Below, in pieces: positions 47,633 to 56,385 of a stretch of 64,000 nucleotides of DNA (positions are counted from its first letter, which is position 1; each line of letters opens with the position of its first letter). A program made the translations under genes and the position numbers. The notes below the pieces were generated by a model that was given only the letters and a program-made list of their open reading frames with translations, was not told the origin of the DNA and ran no database searches. Source of the stretch: Bacillus solimangrovi (GTDB taxonomy: Bacteria; Bacillota; Bacilli; Bacillales; Bacillaceae_N); NCBI RefSeq assembly GCF_001742425.1, contig NZ_MJEH01000022.1:124001-188000 (forward strand), read 5' to 3'.

Positions 47633-50600
47633 TATTCTTCCCTCGGCAATTCCAATGTTAGTACTGAAGGGACATTTACAGAGTCTATTACACGAAGTAA
47701 CTGATAACCAATTCCTGATAAACCAATCATAAATGAGGACACCACTGATTTTTGAGGTATTCCACAATACCACTGATCATTATTTGCTAATTCTACAGTA
47801 TCACTAGCTATTTCTAATGCCTTTCTATAATGACTATTTTCTTGGAAAGCTTCTGAAGCAAGTAGAAATAGATCAAGATTACCCATTGAACCATGACATA
47901 GGGAATCACTTCCCCCAAACCCTTCTTCTAATGTTTTTTCCAATGCAACATAGATTTCTTCCTCAGTTTTACTATCTGGGAACAGTTCATAACATTTTAT
48001 CCTTGCCATTCCAATTCCTGATGCACCATGACACCAATGTACCGGCTCTGGGAATCCTTTTTTAATCCGATTTTCTCTATCCCTTAAATCAAACCAATTT
48101 TTCTCAACTGCTGAATATAATGTTCGTTCATATTCCAAAGCTTTCAAAGCATAGTGATGAAACGAAGGTGTTTTAGTTTCTTTATATAACTCGTATAATG
48201 ACCAGGCAATCCCCGCATTTCCGTGAGACATTCCAGTTAGAATATTTTCTCCACTAACAGTATTTTTCCAGCCAACAGTACTATCATCATTCTCCACAAC
48301 ATTATTGAGCAAATGTTCACCACATTTTAGAGCAATTGAAAGCACTTCATCGTTTGAACAGTTTCTATATATATTTATTGCAACTATTATTGTCCCTGCA
48401 CAACCGGCTATAATATCAAATTGATTGTCACTTTCAATTAAATTACTACATCTTAATAAATTTTGAATTCCTTTTTCTTTCAGGTCCTGACGTTTTAGTA
48501 AAATACCTAAGTAATAGTAACAATATGCCGAAGCTGCAAACCCCGTAAAAGCAGATATTGTATAATTCCTTTCATAAATATCCCTATTCATCTCAACAGA
48601 AATTAAAATCTTTTCTACTGTATCTAAATATTTATCTTGATTGGTTATTTTATATAGAGATGCAAAGAACAGCGCATTTCCAAGCAATCCATCATATAAG
48701 GAATTATCCAAAGGAGCTAAGATCCATTGAGAATCATATCCAATCGTTAAGTTTTTCCAGGAAATATCGTTATATTCTTTTGTTGTTACTGATTGTTCTA
48801 ATATATCTTCAGCCAAGTTAATAGCTGCATCTAATAAATCTGATTTACTTTTCACTTTAATATGTTTAGTAGAAATATAATTTCTTTTAAACTCTTTCAA
48901 GTCCCATTTTTTTATTGGAGGTAATAATACATTTTTTATCATCGAAGATTGGTAATTCTTATCTTCTTCATCCATTGCTATTATTTTCTTTTCAACTCTA
49001 TTTAAAATTGTATCCGAGTGAAATTGTTTATATTCGTTACCTAAACTATCAAATATAGAGGTACTATTTATAAAAGAATAAAAATATGGGATATCAAAAT
49101 TTAATAAGTCTTTGGTCTCAGCAGGGATAATATCTTTCAACTTGTCATTACCGTTTAATATTCCCCACATTCTGTCGAATAGCCTGTTTCTATTAATAGC
49201 ATTACTCAAATAGTTTGGATTTGTTGATGCAGTTAAAAGTAAATTGTAATCTTTTGTATTCCTTACAATGGTACGAACACAACAGTCTTTGAAAGTGATT
49301 AGAATACCCTTTTCGCCTAAGAAATCCTCTTTATTTTCACAAATAATATCGTAACAATCGTTAAACCCTTCAGAGATGAAAGTTGCATATTCTCTAGGAT
49401 TTATTCTTGTATTATTTAATAACGGGATATTCTTCTTATGTTCAGTAATATACGGTTTTCGGACTATTTTAATCTCATCTGTATAGTTATTTTCAAAAGT
49501 GAATCTTCCCTTATCTACAGATTTATCTCCTTCTCCAGTAATACCACTAATATCAATTTGTGATTGTTTATTGAGTTTGGCAGGAAATAAACTAGTTCTA
49601 AGTATAGAATCTTTAATAACGTACAAATCTTTTTTGTGTGCTGTTTCACTCATTAAATCTTGAGTATCAAATCCTTGAAAAAGAGATTCTAAATCAATAA
49701 AGAAGGGATCTGACTTTGAAACAATTACATTTTCGGCGTGAAAATCTGTTCCTAATAGGGTATGAAATATACAAGTATAAACACCCATTTTATAATAAAG
49801 TTCTTCGATTTCAGCTTTTTGATCACAACCTATATACTCAACATATGGTTGCCAACCATAATTTTCTTTTGCTATTACTTCCATATTTTTTAAAGGGTAT
49901 TTAATTCTTTTATTATTAATGTAATTAATAATATGATTTAATTTTTGATCTACCAATAAAGATTTGGGTTTATAAACAATTAAACCCTTCTCAAATTCAA
50001 ATATAACAACTGTTTTTTTACCACGGTGACTATCTCCCTGATCCATATTGATTTTCATCAGTTTTCCTTCTATATTATATTTCCCTTTAATCTCTGCGTA
50101 GTCATTTATTAAATGTTCAATGGTATTTAACACATAATTCCTTTGTTGAATTGATTCTTCTATAATTAATCTGAACATAGTAGGGTATCTATATAGTAAG
50201 TCCACCATGTATTCTCTTTGTTGAATTTTCTCACAAAAATACAAATACCTTTCTTCCGACGTGTTACCAATCAATTTATTTTCATTACGGAGTTCATTTA
50301 TCTCTAAAGTTAGTACTTTAGATGATAGTTTAATTACACTTTTCAAAGTAGCTTCTAATATACAATCTTCTACTACCTTTTGATCCAATATTGGGTTCGA
50401 TTTTACTTTGACAATTGAACTCATCCAATTTAAAAAAGGATAAGTAAAATCTAAATACGGATGATTATGTAATTCTTTTTTTAAATAGAGGTGTTCTGCA
50501 ATTTTTTCTGAATTACTATAGTTGTTGATTAATTCCATTAAATATTTGAACCATTTTGTATCTTTATCGTTTATTGTTACTTCATTAGGAGACTGTTCTA

Positions 50601-50802
50601 GGATAATATTCAATTCTGTTTCTGTTTTGTTATATTCTTTTAAGAAGTTTTCAATATAATTTTCAGGTAATTTTATATGATTTAACCATTCATTCAGTGC
50701 ATTACTATTTGTATTCGTTAGTTCTGTTGCATTTCTTTCATTTATAAAAGTTGCTGCTTTTAATTTTTCCTTATCTAAATCTATAGACTCCGCAATCTTC
50801 AT
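47632..50802 (-). CDS. lanM: LanM: class II lanthipeptide synthetase
   Basis: A 1056-aa bifunctional enzyme. The N-terminal ~600 residues are the DUF4135 dehydratase (GDSHRGKKTVVIFEFEKGLIVYKPKS, LLGTDFHAENVIVSKSDPFFIDLESLF) that phosphorylates and dehydrates Ser/Thr; the C-terminal ~350 are a LanC-like cyclase with zinc ligands Cys924 (HWCHGASG), Cys969 and His970 (LCHGSMG). A single enzyme must process all three precursors. AAAGGGAGTAGAG precedes ATG 50802. It is the first gene of the locus; its promoter must lie in the ~150 bases between it and the group II intron end. Confidence 0.96.
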   Translation of the reverse strand: MKIAESIDLDKEKLKAATFINERNATELTNTNSNALNEWLNHIKLPENYIENFLKEYNKTETELNIILEQSPNEVTINDKDTKWFKYLMELINNYSNSEKIAEHLYLKKELHNHPYLDFTYPFLNWMSSIVKVKSNPILDQKVVEDCILEATLKSVIKLSSKVLTLEINELRNENKLIGNTSEERYLYFCEKIQQREYMVDLLYRYPTMFRLIIEESIQQRNYVLNTIEHLINDYAEIKGKYNIEGKLMKINMDQGDSHRGKKTVVIFEFEKGLIVYKPKSLLVDQKLNHIINYINNKRIKYPLKNMEVIAKENYGWQPYVEYIGCDQKAEIEELYYKMGVYTCIFHTLLGTDFHAENVIVSKSDPFFIDLESLFQGFDTQDLMSETAHKKDLYVIKDSILRTSLFPAKLNKQSQIDISGITGEGDKSVDKGRFTFENNYTDEIKIVRKPYITEHKKNIPLLNNTRINPREYATFISEGFNDCYDIICENKEDFLGEKGILITFKDCCVRTIVRNTKDYNLLLTASTNPNYLSNAINRNRLFDRMWGILNGNDKLKDIIPAETKDLLNFDIPYFYSFINSTSIFDSLGNEYKQFHSDTILNRVEKKIIAMDEEDKNYQSSMIKNVLLPPIKKWDLKEFKRNYISTKHIKVKSKSDLLDAAINLAEDILEQSVTTKEYNDISWKNLTIGYDSQWILAPLDNSLYDGLLGNALFFASLYKITNQDKYLDTVEKILISVEMNRDIYERNYTISAFTGFAASAYCYYYLGILLKRQDLKEKGIQNLLRCSNLIESDNQFDIIAGCAGTIIVAINIYRNCSNDEVLSIALKCGEHLLNNVVENDDSTVGWKNTVSGENILTGMSHGNAGIAWSLYELYKETKTPSFHHYALKALEYERTLYSAVEKNWFDLRDRENRIKKGFPEPVHWCHGASGIGMARIKCYELFPDSKTEEEIYVALEKTLEEGFGGSDSLCHGSMGNLDLFLLASEAFQENSHYRKALEIASDTVELANNDQWYCGIPQKSVVSSFMIGLSGIGYQLLRVIDSVNVPSVLTLELPREE

Positions 50803-50955
50803 AATCTCTACTCCCTTTTTTTGTTGCTATTTTATCTCACACAATCAGAGTATATGGGAATTATCTAAAAATTGATTGAGTAAAAAACGCAGAAATTATA
50901 TAAAACTAAATGTATTGAAACTATTGTTCCATTGGCGTTTATAATGTGCTTTAAA

Positions 50956-51590
50956 ATCGAGTAGGAGGGGGTGGATTAACCCCCGACTTATCACACCGCC
51001 GTATGCTTGGTTTCATTTATGTCTGACGTAGCTGCGAGTATCTTACATAAGACTTCTTAACCCTCTCATCTCCCAATAGGTGTTGATAAGGGTTCTTGTG
51101 AGAATCGGACTATTGGCGATTCTCCAATATTTCTTGCGTTAATTCCTCATTCATTTGCCTTGTGTTTTGAAGAACCTAACCCAAGAAATTTCCTATCTTT
51201 GGTTTTTGGTTTCTTGTGTAATGTAAAACTGAACCCTAAGAACTTTGGTCTTTCTACGACTGACTTCTAATTATTCAGTTATCTATCATTAGATAGGTTA
51301 TCAAGTTCACTTTGCGTATAAATCAGATCTGCCTGAGTAAGCATACAACCTTTCCTTTCACCTATCTGCATCATTTATTCTGTATCACCTTTGGCAGGAT
51401 AGACTTTGTTTTGCAAACTCATCCAACGATAGCTATACTCTTATGAAGTTTGTGTTCCTCAGACTAGAAGTTTACCGCCCTCTCCCCTCAAGTTCCGCGT
51501 CACTACATACACCCTTGCGTTAGGCTAGCTGTTACTTCCACCTTCACAGTTCTGGGCTTGCACCCTAAAAATTACACACATGCCGAGCAC
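50956..51590 (-). mobile_element. ORF-less group II intron
   Basis: About 635 bases on the minus strand with group II intron ends: 5' GTGCTCGGC, then typical domain I text (TTTTTAGGGTGCAAGCCC, GTGAAGGTGGAAGTAAC, GCCTAACGCAAGGGTGT, CAGATCTGATTTATACGC, GAAGTCAGTCG) and a 3' end with the domain VI hairpin GGGGGTTAATCCACCCCC followed by TCCTACTCGAT, placing a bulge-type A seven bases from the end. The reverse transcriptase/maturase frame is missing; only short remnants with stop codons lie in the middle. Insertion is just after a small hairpin with a T run, as class C introns prefer, but the class is not certain. Recognised from pattern memory, not alignment. Confidence 0.72.
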
Positions 51591-51621
51591 TCTGAAAAAG
51601 CAAACCTTGGTTGCCTTTAAG

Positions 51622-51696
51622 TTAGAATAAAGAGTTGTCTTTTAACTCTTCTTCTAAATCATCATTCATTTCTTCTATGTAACTTCTATCTTCAGT
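51622..51696 (-). pseudogene. Orphan coding fragment beside the intron
   Basis: A 24-codon open stretch with acidic, coding-like composition (TEDRSYIEEMNDDLEEELK...) ends at TAA 51622. A small hairpin with T run (GGCAACC-AA-GGTTTGC-TTTTT on the minus strand, 51593-51613) follows, then the intron. A stop precedes it and no start is seen, so it is probably the 3' relic of a lost gene. Family unknown. Confidence 0.35.
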
Positions 51697-51832
51697 TTAT
51701 AATAGTGGATCTTTAAAATACCTTTCACAAAGTTTCCATATGAGGATGATAAATTATCTTGAATCCTTTAACTAATCGGAAAAAATCACATTTTTAAAAT
51801 TATTTCAATTAGTATTTTTTAGATGCATATTT

Positions 51833-51896
51833 AAAGCATAAATCTTCCTAAAACAAAATAAAGCATAAACCTTCCAAAAAGGAAGATTTATGCTTT
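51833..51896. repeat. Three half-sites able to form alternative hairpins
   Basis: AAAGCATAAATCTTCC (51833-51848), AAAGCATAAACCTTCC (51860-51875) and GGAAGATTTATGCTTT (51881-51896). The third is the exact complement of the first and pairs with the second with one mismatch, so two mutually exclusive stems are possible. It lies just beyond the tmRNA terminator. Confidence 0.7.
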
Positions 51897-51911
51897 AAGT
51901 CAAAAAGACAT

Positions 51912-51939
51912 AAAAAAACCACCAACTATGTATTGGTGG
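51912..51939 (-). terminator. Terminator of ssrA
   Basis: CCACCAA...TTGGTGG stem followed on the minus strand by seven T; the stem begins with the tmRNA 3' CCA. Confidence 0.85.
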
Positions 51940-52298
51940 AGACGGTGGGAGTCGAACCCACGTCCAGAAATAACGCCACTTAGGCTTCTACGAGTGTAGT
52001 TGACATATTCGCAATTCGCTCTCTCTTATGCCTGCCAACAGGCGTCCGAGGAGCTAGTCTGATTAATCTCTTCTAACATCCACAGACGGAGGAATGTTAG
52101 CGTAGCCCGCTCAATTTGAGACCCTGCAATCTTCCACACGGGCGATGGAAGCCAGGATCCTCTAGGTCAGCTTACGCTGCAGCTAGAGAGTAGTTGTTTT
52201 CTTTGCCAGTTATAAATTAGGCGACGTTATTTACGAGGCCGATCCCCTCGACTCGCAACCTAAGCTCGAACTATCCCTGTCGAATCCGTAACGTCCCC
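51934..52298 (-). ncRNA. ssrA: tmRNA
   Basis: A 365-base transfer-messenger RNA on the minus strand. The 5' end GGGGACGTTACGGATTCGAC and 3' end GGTTCGACTCCCACCGTCTCCACCA-type acceptor arm are diagnostic. The tag frame reads GKENNYSLAAA before TAA (preceded by the tRNA-borne Ala), ending in the proteolysis signal LAAA used by ClpXP. It rescues stalled ribosomes with SmpB. The 3' end of ssrA is a common integration site for genomic islands, and the lanthipeptide locus plus intron lie just downstream. Confidence 0.97.
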
Positions 52299-52404
52299 AT
52301 ATGAGGAATAAGGATGTTTAAGCTGTTTGCTTTAAGTAACTGGCGATACTTATATGATAACAAAGATTAAGTTTTTGTAAAGTGGTAAATATTAGTTGAT
52401 ACTA

Positions 52405-52481
<77 letters not shown>

Positions 52482-52649
52482 ACATTAAGAAAATTTATCT
52501 TTCATTATAATACCACAAAACTTTGACTCTATAGAACTTTATTTATAACGTATAAAGCCCTCATCAACTTCAAATTAAAGCACCAATTTGAAATGACATG
52601 TTAAATAATATCAGAAGTAAATCATTTCGTCAATGCTTAGATAACAAAT

Positions 52650-52683
52650 AACAAAAGCTCACGATTTATCGTAAGCTTTTGTT
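52650..52683 (-). terminator. Terminator of the substrate-binding protein gene
   Basis: AACAAAAGCTCACGAT pairs with ATCGTAAGCTTTTGTT (one mismatch), about 40 bases after the stop codon. Confidence 0.75.
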
Positions 52684-52722
52684 AGGTACTAAACAAACAT
52701 ATTTAAAATCTTCGTTGTTAAC

Positions 52723-53712
52723 TTATTCAATAATAGTCGCTTTCTCTTTCATTATATCTGTTATTTCAATTCCTTGTTCTTCTGCAGCTTTCTTATTAAT
52801 AACAAGTTCAAGGCTTTGTGGATATTGAACTGAGATTTCAGCTGGTGATTTTCCTTCAAATACTTCAATCGCCATTTCTCCAGTTTTGTATCCAAGATCA
52901 TGATATTCAAATCCATATCCAGCAAAACCACCACGTTTTACAGAATCAGATTCACCTACGTACAATGGAATGTCATGTTCATTTGCGATTGCAATAACAG
53001 ATTCTAATCCTGCAACAACTGTATTATCCTTTGGAATATAAATGACATCAGATCGCCCTATTAATGATTCCGCTGCTTGTTTCACCTCTGCGGTTGTTGA
53101 TATAGCCGCTTCTACCGCCGTTAGACCTAATTCATCCATTACTTCCTTAGCACGACTAACATTTACTTCTGAATTTTGTTCACCTGCATTGTAAATAATG
53201 CCAACGTTTTTCGCATCTGGGAAAAACTCTACAATAGACTTCATCGTATTTGGAATTGCGTCTGGATGTGTATCTGATGTTCCTGTCGTATTACCACCCG
53301 GGCTTTCAATACTTTCAACTAGTTGAGCACCAACTGGATCAGTAATGGCTGTAAATAAAACTGGAATCTCACTTGTTTCACTTAGAACACTCTGGGCACT
53401 TGGTGTTGAGATTGCCAAAATCAAATCAACTTTATCACCAACAAACTTTTGAGCAATCGTCTTATTTGTGTTCATGTCACCTTGTGCAATTTGTGTATCA
53501 ATCTCAACGTGATCATAACCATTCTCTTGAAGTGCTTCAATGAACCCTTCTCTTGCTGCATCTAGTGCAGGATGTTCAACAATTTGTGTAATACCTACTG
53601 TAAGTTTGTCTCCTTGATTTTCTGCGTCTGGTGTTGATTGTGTATCTTCATTATTACATGCCGTTAGAACTAACATGAAAGCAATCAAACAGATTATACT
53701 GAATCGTTTCAA
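52723..53712 (-). CDS. ABC substrate-binding lipoprotein (TrpX-like family)
   Basis: A 329-aa lipoprotein: signal peptide with lipobox LTAC (Cys19), then the periplasmic-binding fold of the ABC_sub_bind family (GDKLTVGITQIVEHPALDAAREGFIEAL, LILAISTPSAQSVL, VLFTAITDPVGAQLV). Members bind tryptophan or similar small molecules. Usually permease and ATPase genes follow directly; here a terminator and tRNA-Arg follow, so it is an orphan that must borrow a transporter from elsewhere or act as a sensor. ATG 53712 follows AGGGGGATAC. Confidence 0.9.
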   Translation of the reverse strand: MKRFSIICLIAFMLVLTACNNEDTQSTPDAENQGDKLTVGITQIVEHPALDAAREGFIEALQENGYDHVEIDTQIAQGDMNTNKTIAQKFVGDKVDLILAISTPSAQSVLSETSEIPVLFTAITDPVGAQLVESIESPGGNTTGTSDTHPDAIPNTMKSIVEFFPDAKNVGIIYNAGEQNSEVNVSRAKEVMDELGLTAVEAAISTTAEVKQAAESLIGRSDVIYIPKDNTVVAGLESVIAIANEHDIPLYVGESDSVKRGGFAGYGFEYHDLGYKTGEMAIEVFEGKSPAEISVQYPQSLELVINKKAAEEQGIEITDIMKEKATIIE

Positions 53713-53767
53713 AGTGTATCCCCCTAAGTTATAATACTCAAAATTTATAACTTATCATAATAGAAAA

Positions 53768-53790
53768 CCTAGGCAAAAACAATGCCTAGG
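53768..53790 (-). terminator. Terminator of yozE
   Basis: CCTAGGCA/TGCCTAGG stem with TTTTC after it on the minus strand. A second inverted repeat, AGCGTTTT/AAAACGCT, lies at 53814-53843 just after the yozE stop. Confidence 0.75.
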
Positions 53791-53867
53791 ATGAAAAAAC
53801 TTTAATATTTTAAAGCGTTTTAGCATCACACCGTAAAAACGCTATATTAAATTCCTTTATTCAACTA

Positions 53868-54083
53868 TTATTCCATTTCATACAATTCCCACATTTCATC
53901 AAATATTGAAATTGCATCTAGTGAAGGGCTGTTTTCTTCTAAGTATGCACTTATTTCATGATATGAAGTAGATTGTTTAGGGAATTCTCCGTCTACAAAT
54001 AATTGTTGAGCGAATTCCTGATAGTTTTTCTGACTCCCTTTAGGACGATATTTCATGACAAACTGATAAAATGGTTTTTTCAT
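53868..54083 (-). CDS. yozE: YozE-family protein
   Basis: A 71-aa protein matching the YozE family (MKKPFYQFVMKYRPKGSQKNYQEFAQQLFVDGEFPKQSTSYHEISAYLEEN...FDEMWELYE), a small helical fold widespread in bacilli with unknown function. AGAAGGAGAAG precedes ATG 54083. Confidence 0.9.
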   Translation of the reverse strand: MKKPFYQFVMKYRPKGSQKNYQEFAQQLFVDGEFPKQSTSYHEISAYLEENSPSLDAISIFDEMWELYEME

Positions 54084-54445
54084 AACTACTTCTCCTTCTT
54101 TTATACATATAACTACTATTAAGAATTACTCATTCATTATAAGATTTACTAAAATTATTTAGATAAAACTTATTTAATAGTATGAACAACAATATCCCTT
54201 ACATTTATGATTATCGATACGACTGATTCATCAAAATGACTGAATAAATTATACAATGAAAAACTACTACTATAAAGAATTCCTCATTCCATATGTTTTG
54301 TATGAATTTTACATTATTTGAAAAACTGAGTCTTACTTCCTGTAAACCACTATTGTTTCGATACTTAATCCCTATATATAATTACTTATGTACTAGTTAC
54401 GCAGAACAAAATGATACTTTAGAATTACATGAGGAGGAATTTACA

Positions 54446-55114
54446 TTGAAGTTTAAAAAACTACTAACTTCTATAACAGTTGCAACTCTCCTAGCTGGAG
54501 GTTCATTTACAATATATCCAATTGAAACGAATGCACAAGCAATGCCAACAAAACCAGTATTACAAGAAGGCAATACTGATGGATTTGTATGGGATTTACA
54601 GCATCGCCTTAATCAGTTAAACATCTACCAAGGACCAATTAACGGTGTATTTGGACCAAATACCGAAGAATCTGTTTATATGTTCCAAAAACAATATGGG
54701 TTAACGATTGATGGGGTAGTAGGACCAAACACTTGGGATGCTCTGTATCGTCAAACTTTCACAGCTAGCGAAATCGATGCATTAGCAAAGGTTGTGTATG
54801 GTGAGGCACGTGGAGAATCAATGGAAGGACAAGTTGCAGTTGCGGCAGTTGTTTTAAACCGCACAAAATCTAGTGAATTTCCAGACACAGTGAATGATGT
54901 CATTTTTGAACCTAGACAATTTACTGCTGTTGCTGACGGTCAGTACTATTTAACACCTAATGAAGAAGCATATAAAGCAGTTTATTATGCTATTCAAGGT
55001 TGGGACCCTACTGAAGAAGCAATTTATTATTTCAATCCTGATACAGCTGAATCAGACTGGTTATACTCTAGAGAGAAAATCAAACGCATTGGTGAACATG
55101 TCTTCTTAAAATAA
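54446..55114 (+). CDS. SleB-like cell wall hydrolase
   Basis: A 222-aa secreted protein: signal peptide (KFKKLLTSITVATLLAGGSF...ETNAQA), a peptidoglycan-binding domain (VWDLQHRLNQLNIYQGPINGVFGPNTEESVYMFQKQYGLTIDGVVGPNTWDAL) and a Hydrolase_2 lytic transglycosylase domain with catalytic Glu in VVYGEARGES. It resembles the germination enzyme SleB, or a vegetative relative, and cuts spore-cortex or wall glycan. The start is TTG 54446, preceded by GAGGAGGAATT. The ypeB gene that normally accompanies sleB is absent, so the role in germination is uncertain. A terminator follows. Confidence 0.9.
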   Translation: MKFKKLLTSITVATLLAGGSFTIYPIETNAQAMPTKPVLQEGNTDGFVWDLQHRLNQLNIYQGPINGVFGPNTEESVYMFQKQYGLTIDGVVGPNTWDALYRQTFTASEIDALAKVVYGEARGESMEGQVAVAAVVLNRTKSSEFPDTVNDVIFEPRQFTAVADGQYYLTPNEEAYKAVYYAIQGWDPTEEAIYYFNPDTAESDWLYSREKIKRIGEHVFLK

Positions 55115-55137
55115 AGCATTTAATGGACAAAAACAGG

Positions 55138-55199
55138 AGCTACTTTGTTATTTTATAGACAAGAGAATGTACAACGTTCTTAATAGAGTAGTAGCTTTT
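55138..55199 (+). terminator. Terminator after the SleB-like gene
   Basis: AGCTACT pairs with AGTAGCT, with an inner hairpin, and TTTTC follows on the plus strand. Confidence 0.65.
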
Positions 55200-55396
55200 C
55201 TTTAATGTCAGACATAATATCAAATTTAGTACATCACTTCTATATAGTGGTGTACTTTTTTATCTATTTGCCTCATTTACTAATACAATAATAGAAAAAA
55301 ACGGAAATTCCATAACATTTTGTGCTACAATTAAACTAAGAACGTATTTTCGTACTATGAACATTCCTTTTAAAGTATTAGAAAAGGAGAGTATTT

Positions 55397-55498
55397 GTGA
55401 AGTCTAAAACTGCTATTATTATTCTACTGTTATCTTTTTTGATTGGTGCATTAGGTTATTTTGTGTTTATAAATGTGTTTATTCCTAATATGATGTAA
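55397..55498 (+). CDS. Small membrane peptide, 33 aa
   Basis: A 33-codon frame begins at GTG 55397 after AAAAGGAGAG and ends at TAA 55498. Product MKSKTAIIILLLSFLIGALG... is a single hydrophobic helix with basic N-terminus. No family recognised. It lies between a secreted hydrolase and the signalling module, with its own spacer, and could be a regulator of a membrane protein, a toxin-like peptide or a sporulation factor. Confidence 0.6.
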   Translation: MKSKTAIIILLLSFLIGALGYFVFINVFIPNMM

Positions 55499-55665
55499 TT
55501 TTATTGGTTTGTTGTGCAAAAAGGGATAGCTGAATACAGTATTTAAACTCGGTTCAACTATCCTCTCTTTCCTCATAAATGGCGTGGCATTATGTTAGGT
55601 TATTTAATTCTAATTGATTTATAAATATTAGCTTGATTTTAGATGAAAATTATTGATTTTTTTTA

Positions 55666-56385
55666 TTATACAAGTTCAACAAATTGTTCGAGTTTACATA
55701 TTCGAAATACATTTTTAATTGGATCTGATGCATGATGGATTATTATTTTCCTTGTTAATGATAACGGATGAATCCATTTAACTAACAAACTGACACCTGT
55801 ACTATCAATAAATTTAACCTTTTGAAAATCAACATTTATTTCGTCAATATTTTTTTCAATATTATATTGTTGTAATACTCCTTCTAGTTCCCTCGTTGTC
55901 TCAAAGTTGATATCACAATTTATTTTCACTTGAAGAGACTGGTTTACTTCTTGAAAGTTTATCATTTCTTCCCCCCTTATTTTCGACCATACAATAAACC
56001 TTAAATAAGCCGTTTTGCCCGTTTCATCGAATTCCAAATAATCTGAAACCAGTTTAGCCATTATGAGACCTCGACCACCAATTTGTAACGGTACGGGCAT
56101 TTTTTCTTGCAAACATCTCTTCCAATCAAACCCATCACCATGATCGGTAATTTCAATTTCAATCATTTTATTCGTCCACTTTATTTTCAAATCAACTGTA
56201 TTATCAACATTCGTTTCAGAATGCTCGATAATGTTACACAATACTTCTCCTATCGCTAACTTTACATTATATAAAAGAGTGCAATCTTCTTGTAAATTCA
56301 ATCCGTTTTGTATTTGAAAGATAATTTCATTCAACAGATCACTCATTCTGTCACGATGAAGTTTGCAATCAACAATCGTAATCAT
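55666..56385 (-). CDS. Anti-sigma-type kinase fused to a STAS domain
   Basis: A 239-aa two-domain protein. Residues 1-~135 are an RsbW/SpoIIAB-like HATPase (N-box AIGEVLCNIIEH, ITDHGDGFDW, IGGRGL 102-107). Residues ~141-239 are an SpoIIAA/RsbV-like STAS domain with the phosphorylatable Ser195 (FIDSTGVSLLVKW). Kinase and antagonist are normally separate proteins. A strong internal binding site (AAGGGGGGAAGAA) precedes Met141, so free STAS may also be made from 55965. It overlaps the preceding gene by 4 bases. No sigma factor gene is nearby, so the kinase may serve another partner. Confidence 0.85.
   Translation of the reverse strand: MITIVDCKLHRDRMSDLLNEIIFQIQNGLNLQEDCTLLYNVKLAIGEVLCNIIEHSETNVDNTVDLKIKWTNKMIEIEITDHGDGFDWKRCLQEKMPVPLQIGGRGLIMAKLVSDYLEFDETGKTAYLRFIVWSKIRGEEMINFQEVNQSLQVKINCDINFETTRELEGVLQQYNIEKNIDEINVDFQKVKFIDSTGVSLLVKWIHPLSLTRKIIIHHASDPIKNVFRICKLEQFVELV

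Noticed and set aside
47633-47773. 47-residue N-terminal extension of LanT
   Set aside because: It lies inside lanM in another frame, and the C39 peptidase begins properly at ATG 47632 in the TAATG overlap.
50956-51590. Complete retroelement with reverse transcriptase
   Set aside because: No frame longer than a few dozen codons remains in the intron; only the RNA scaffold is seen.
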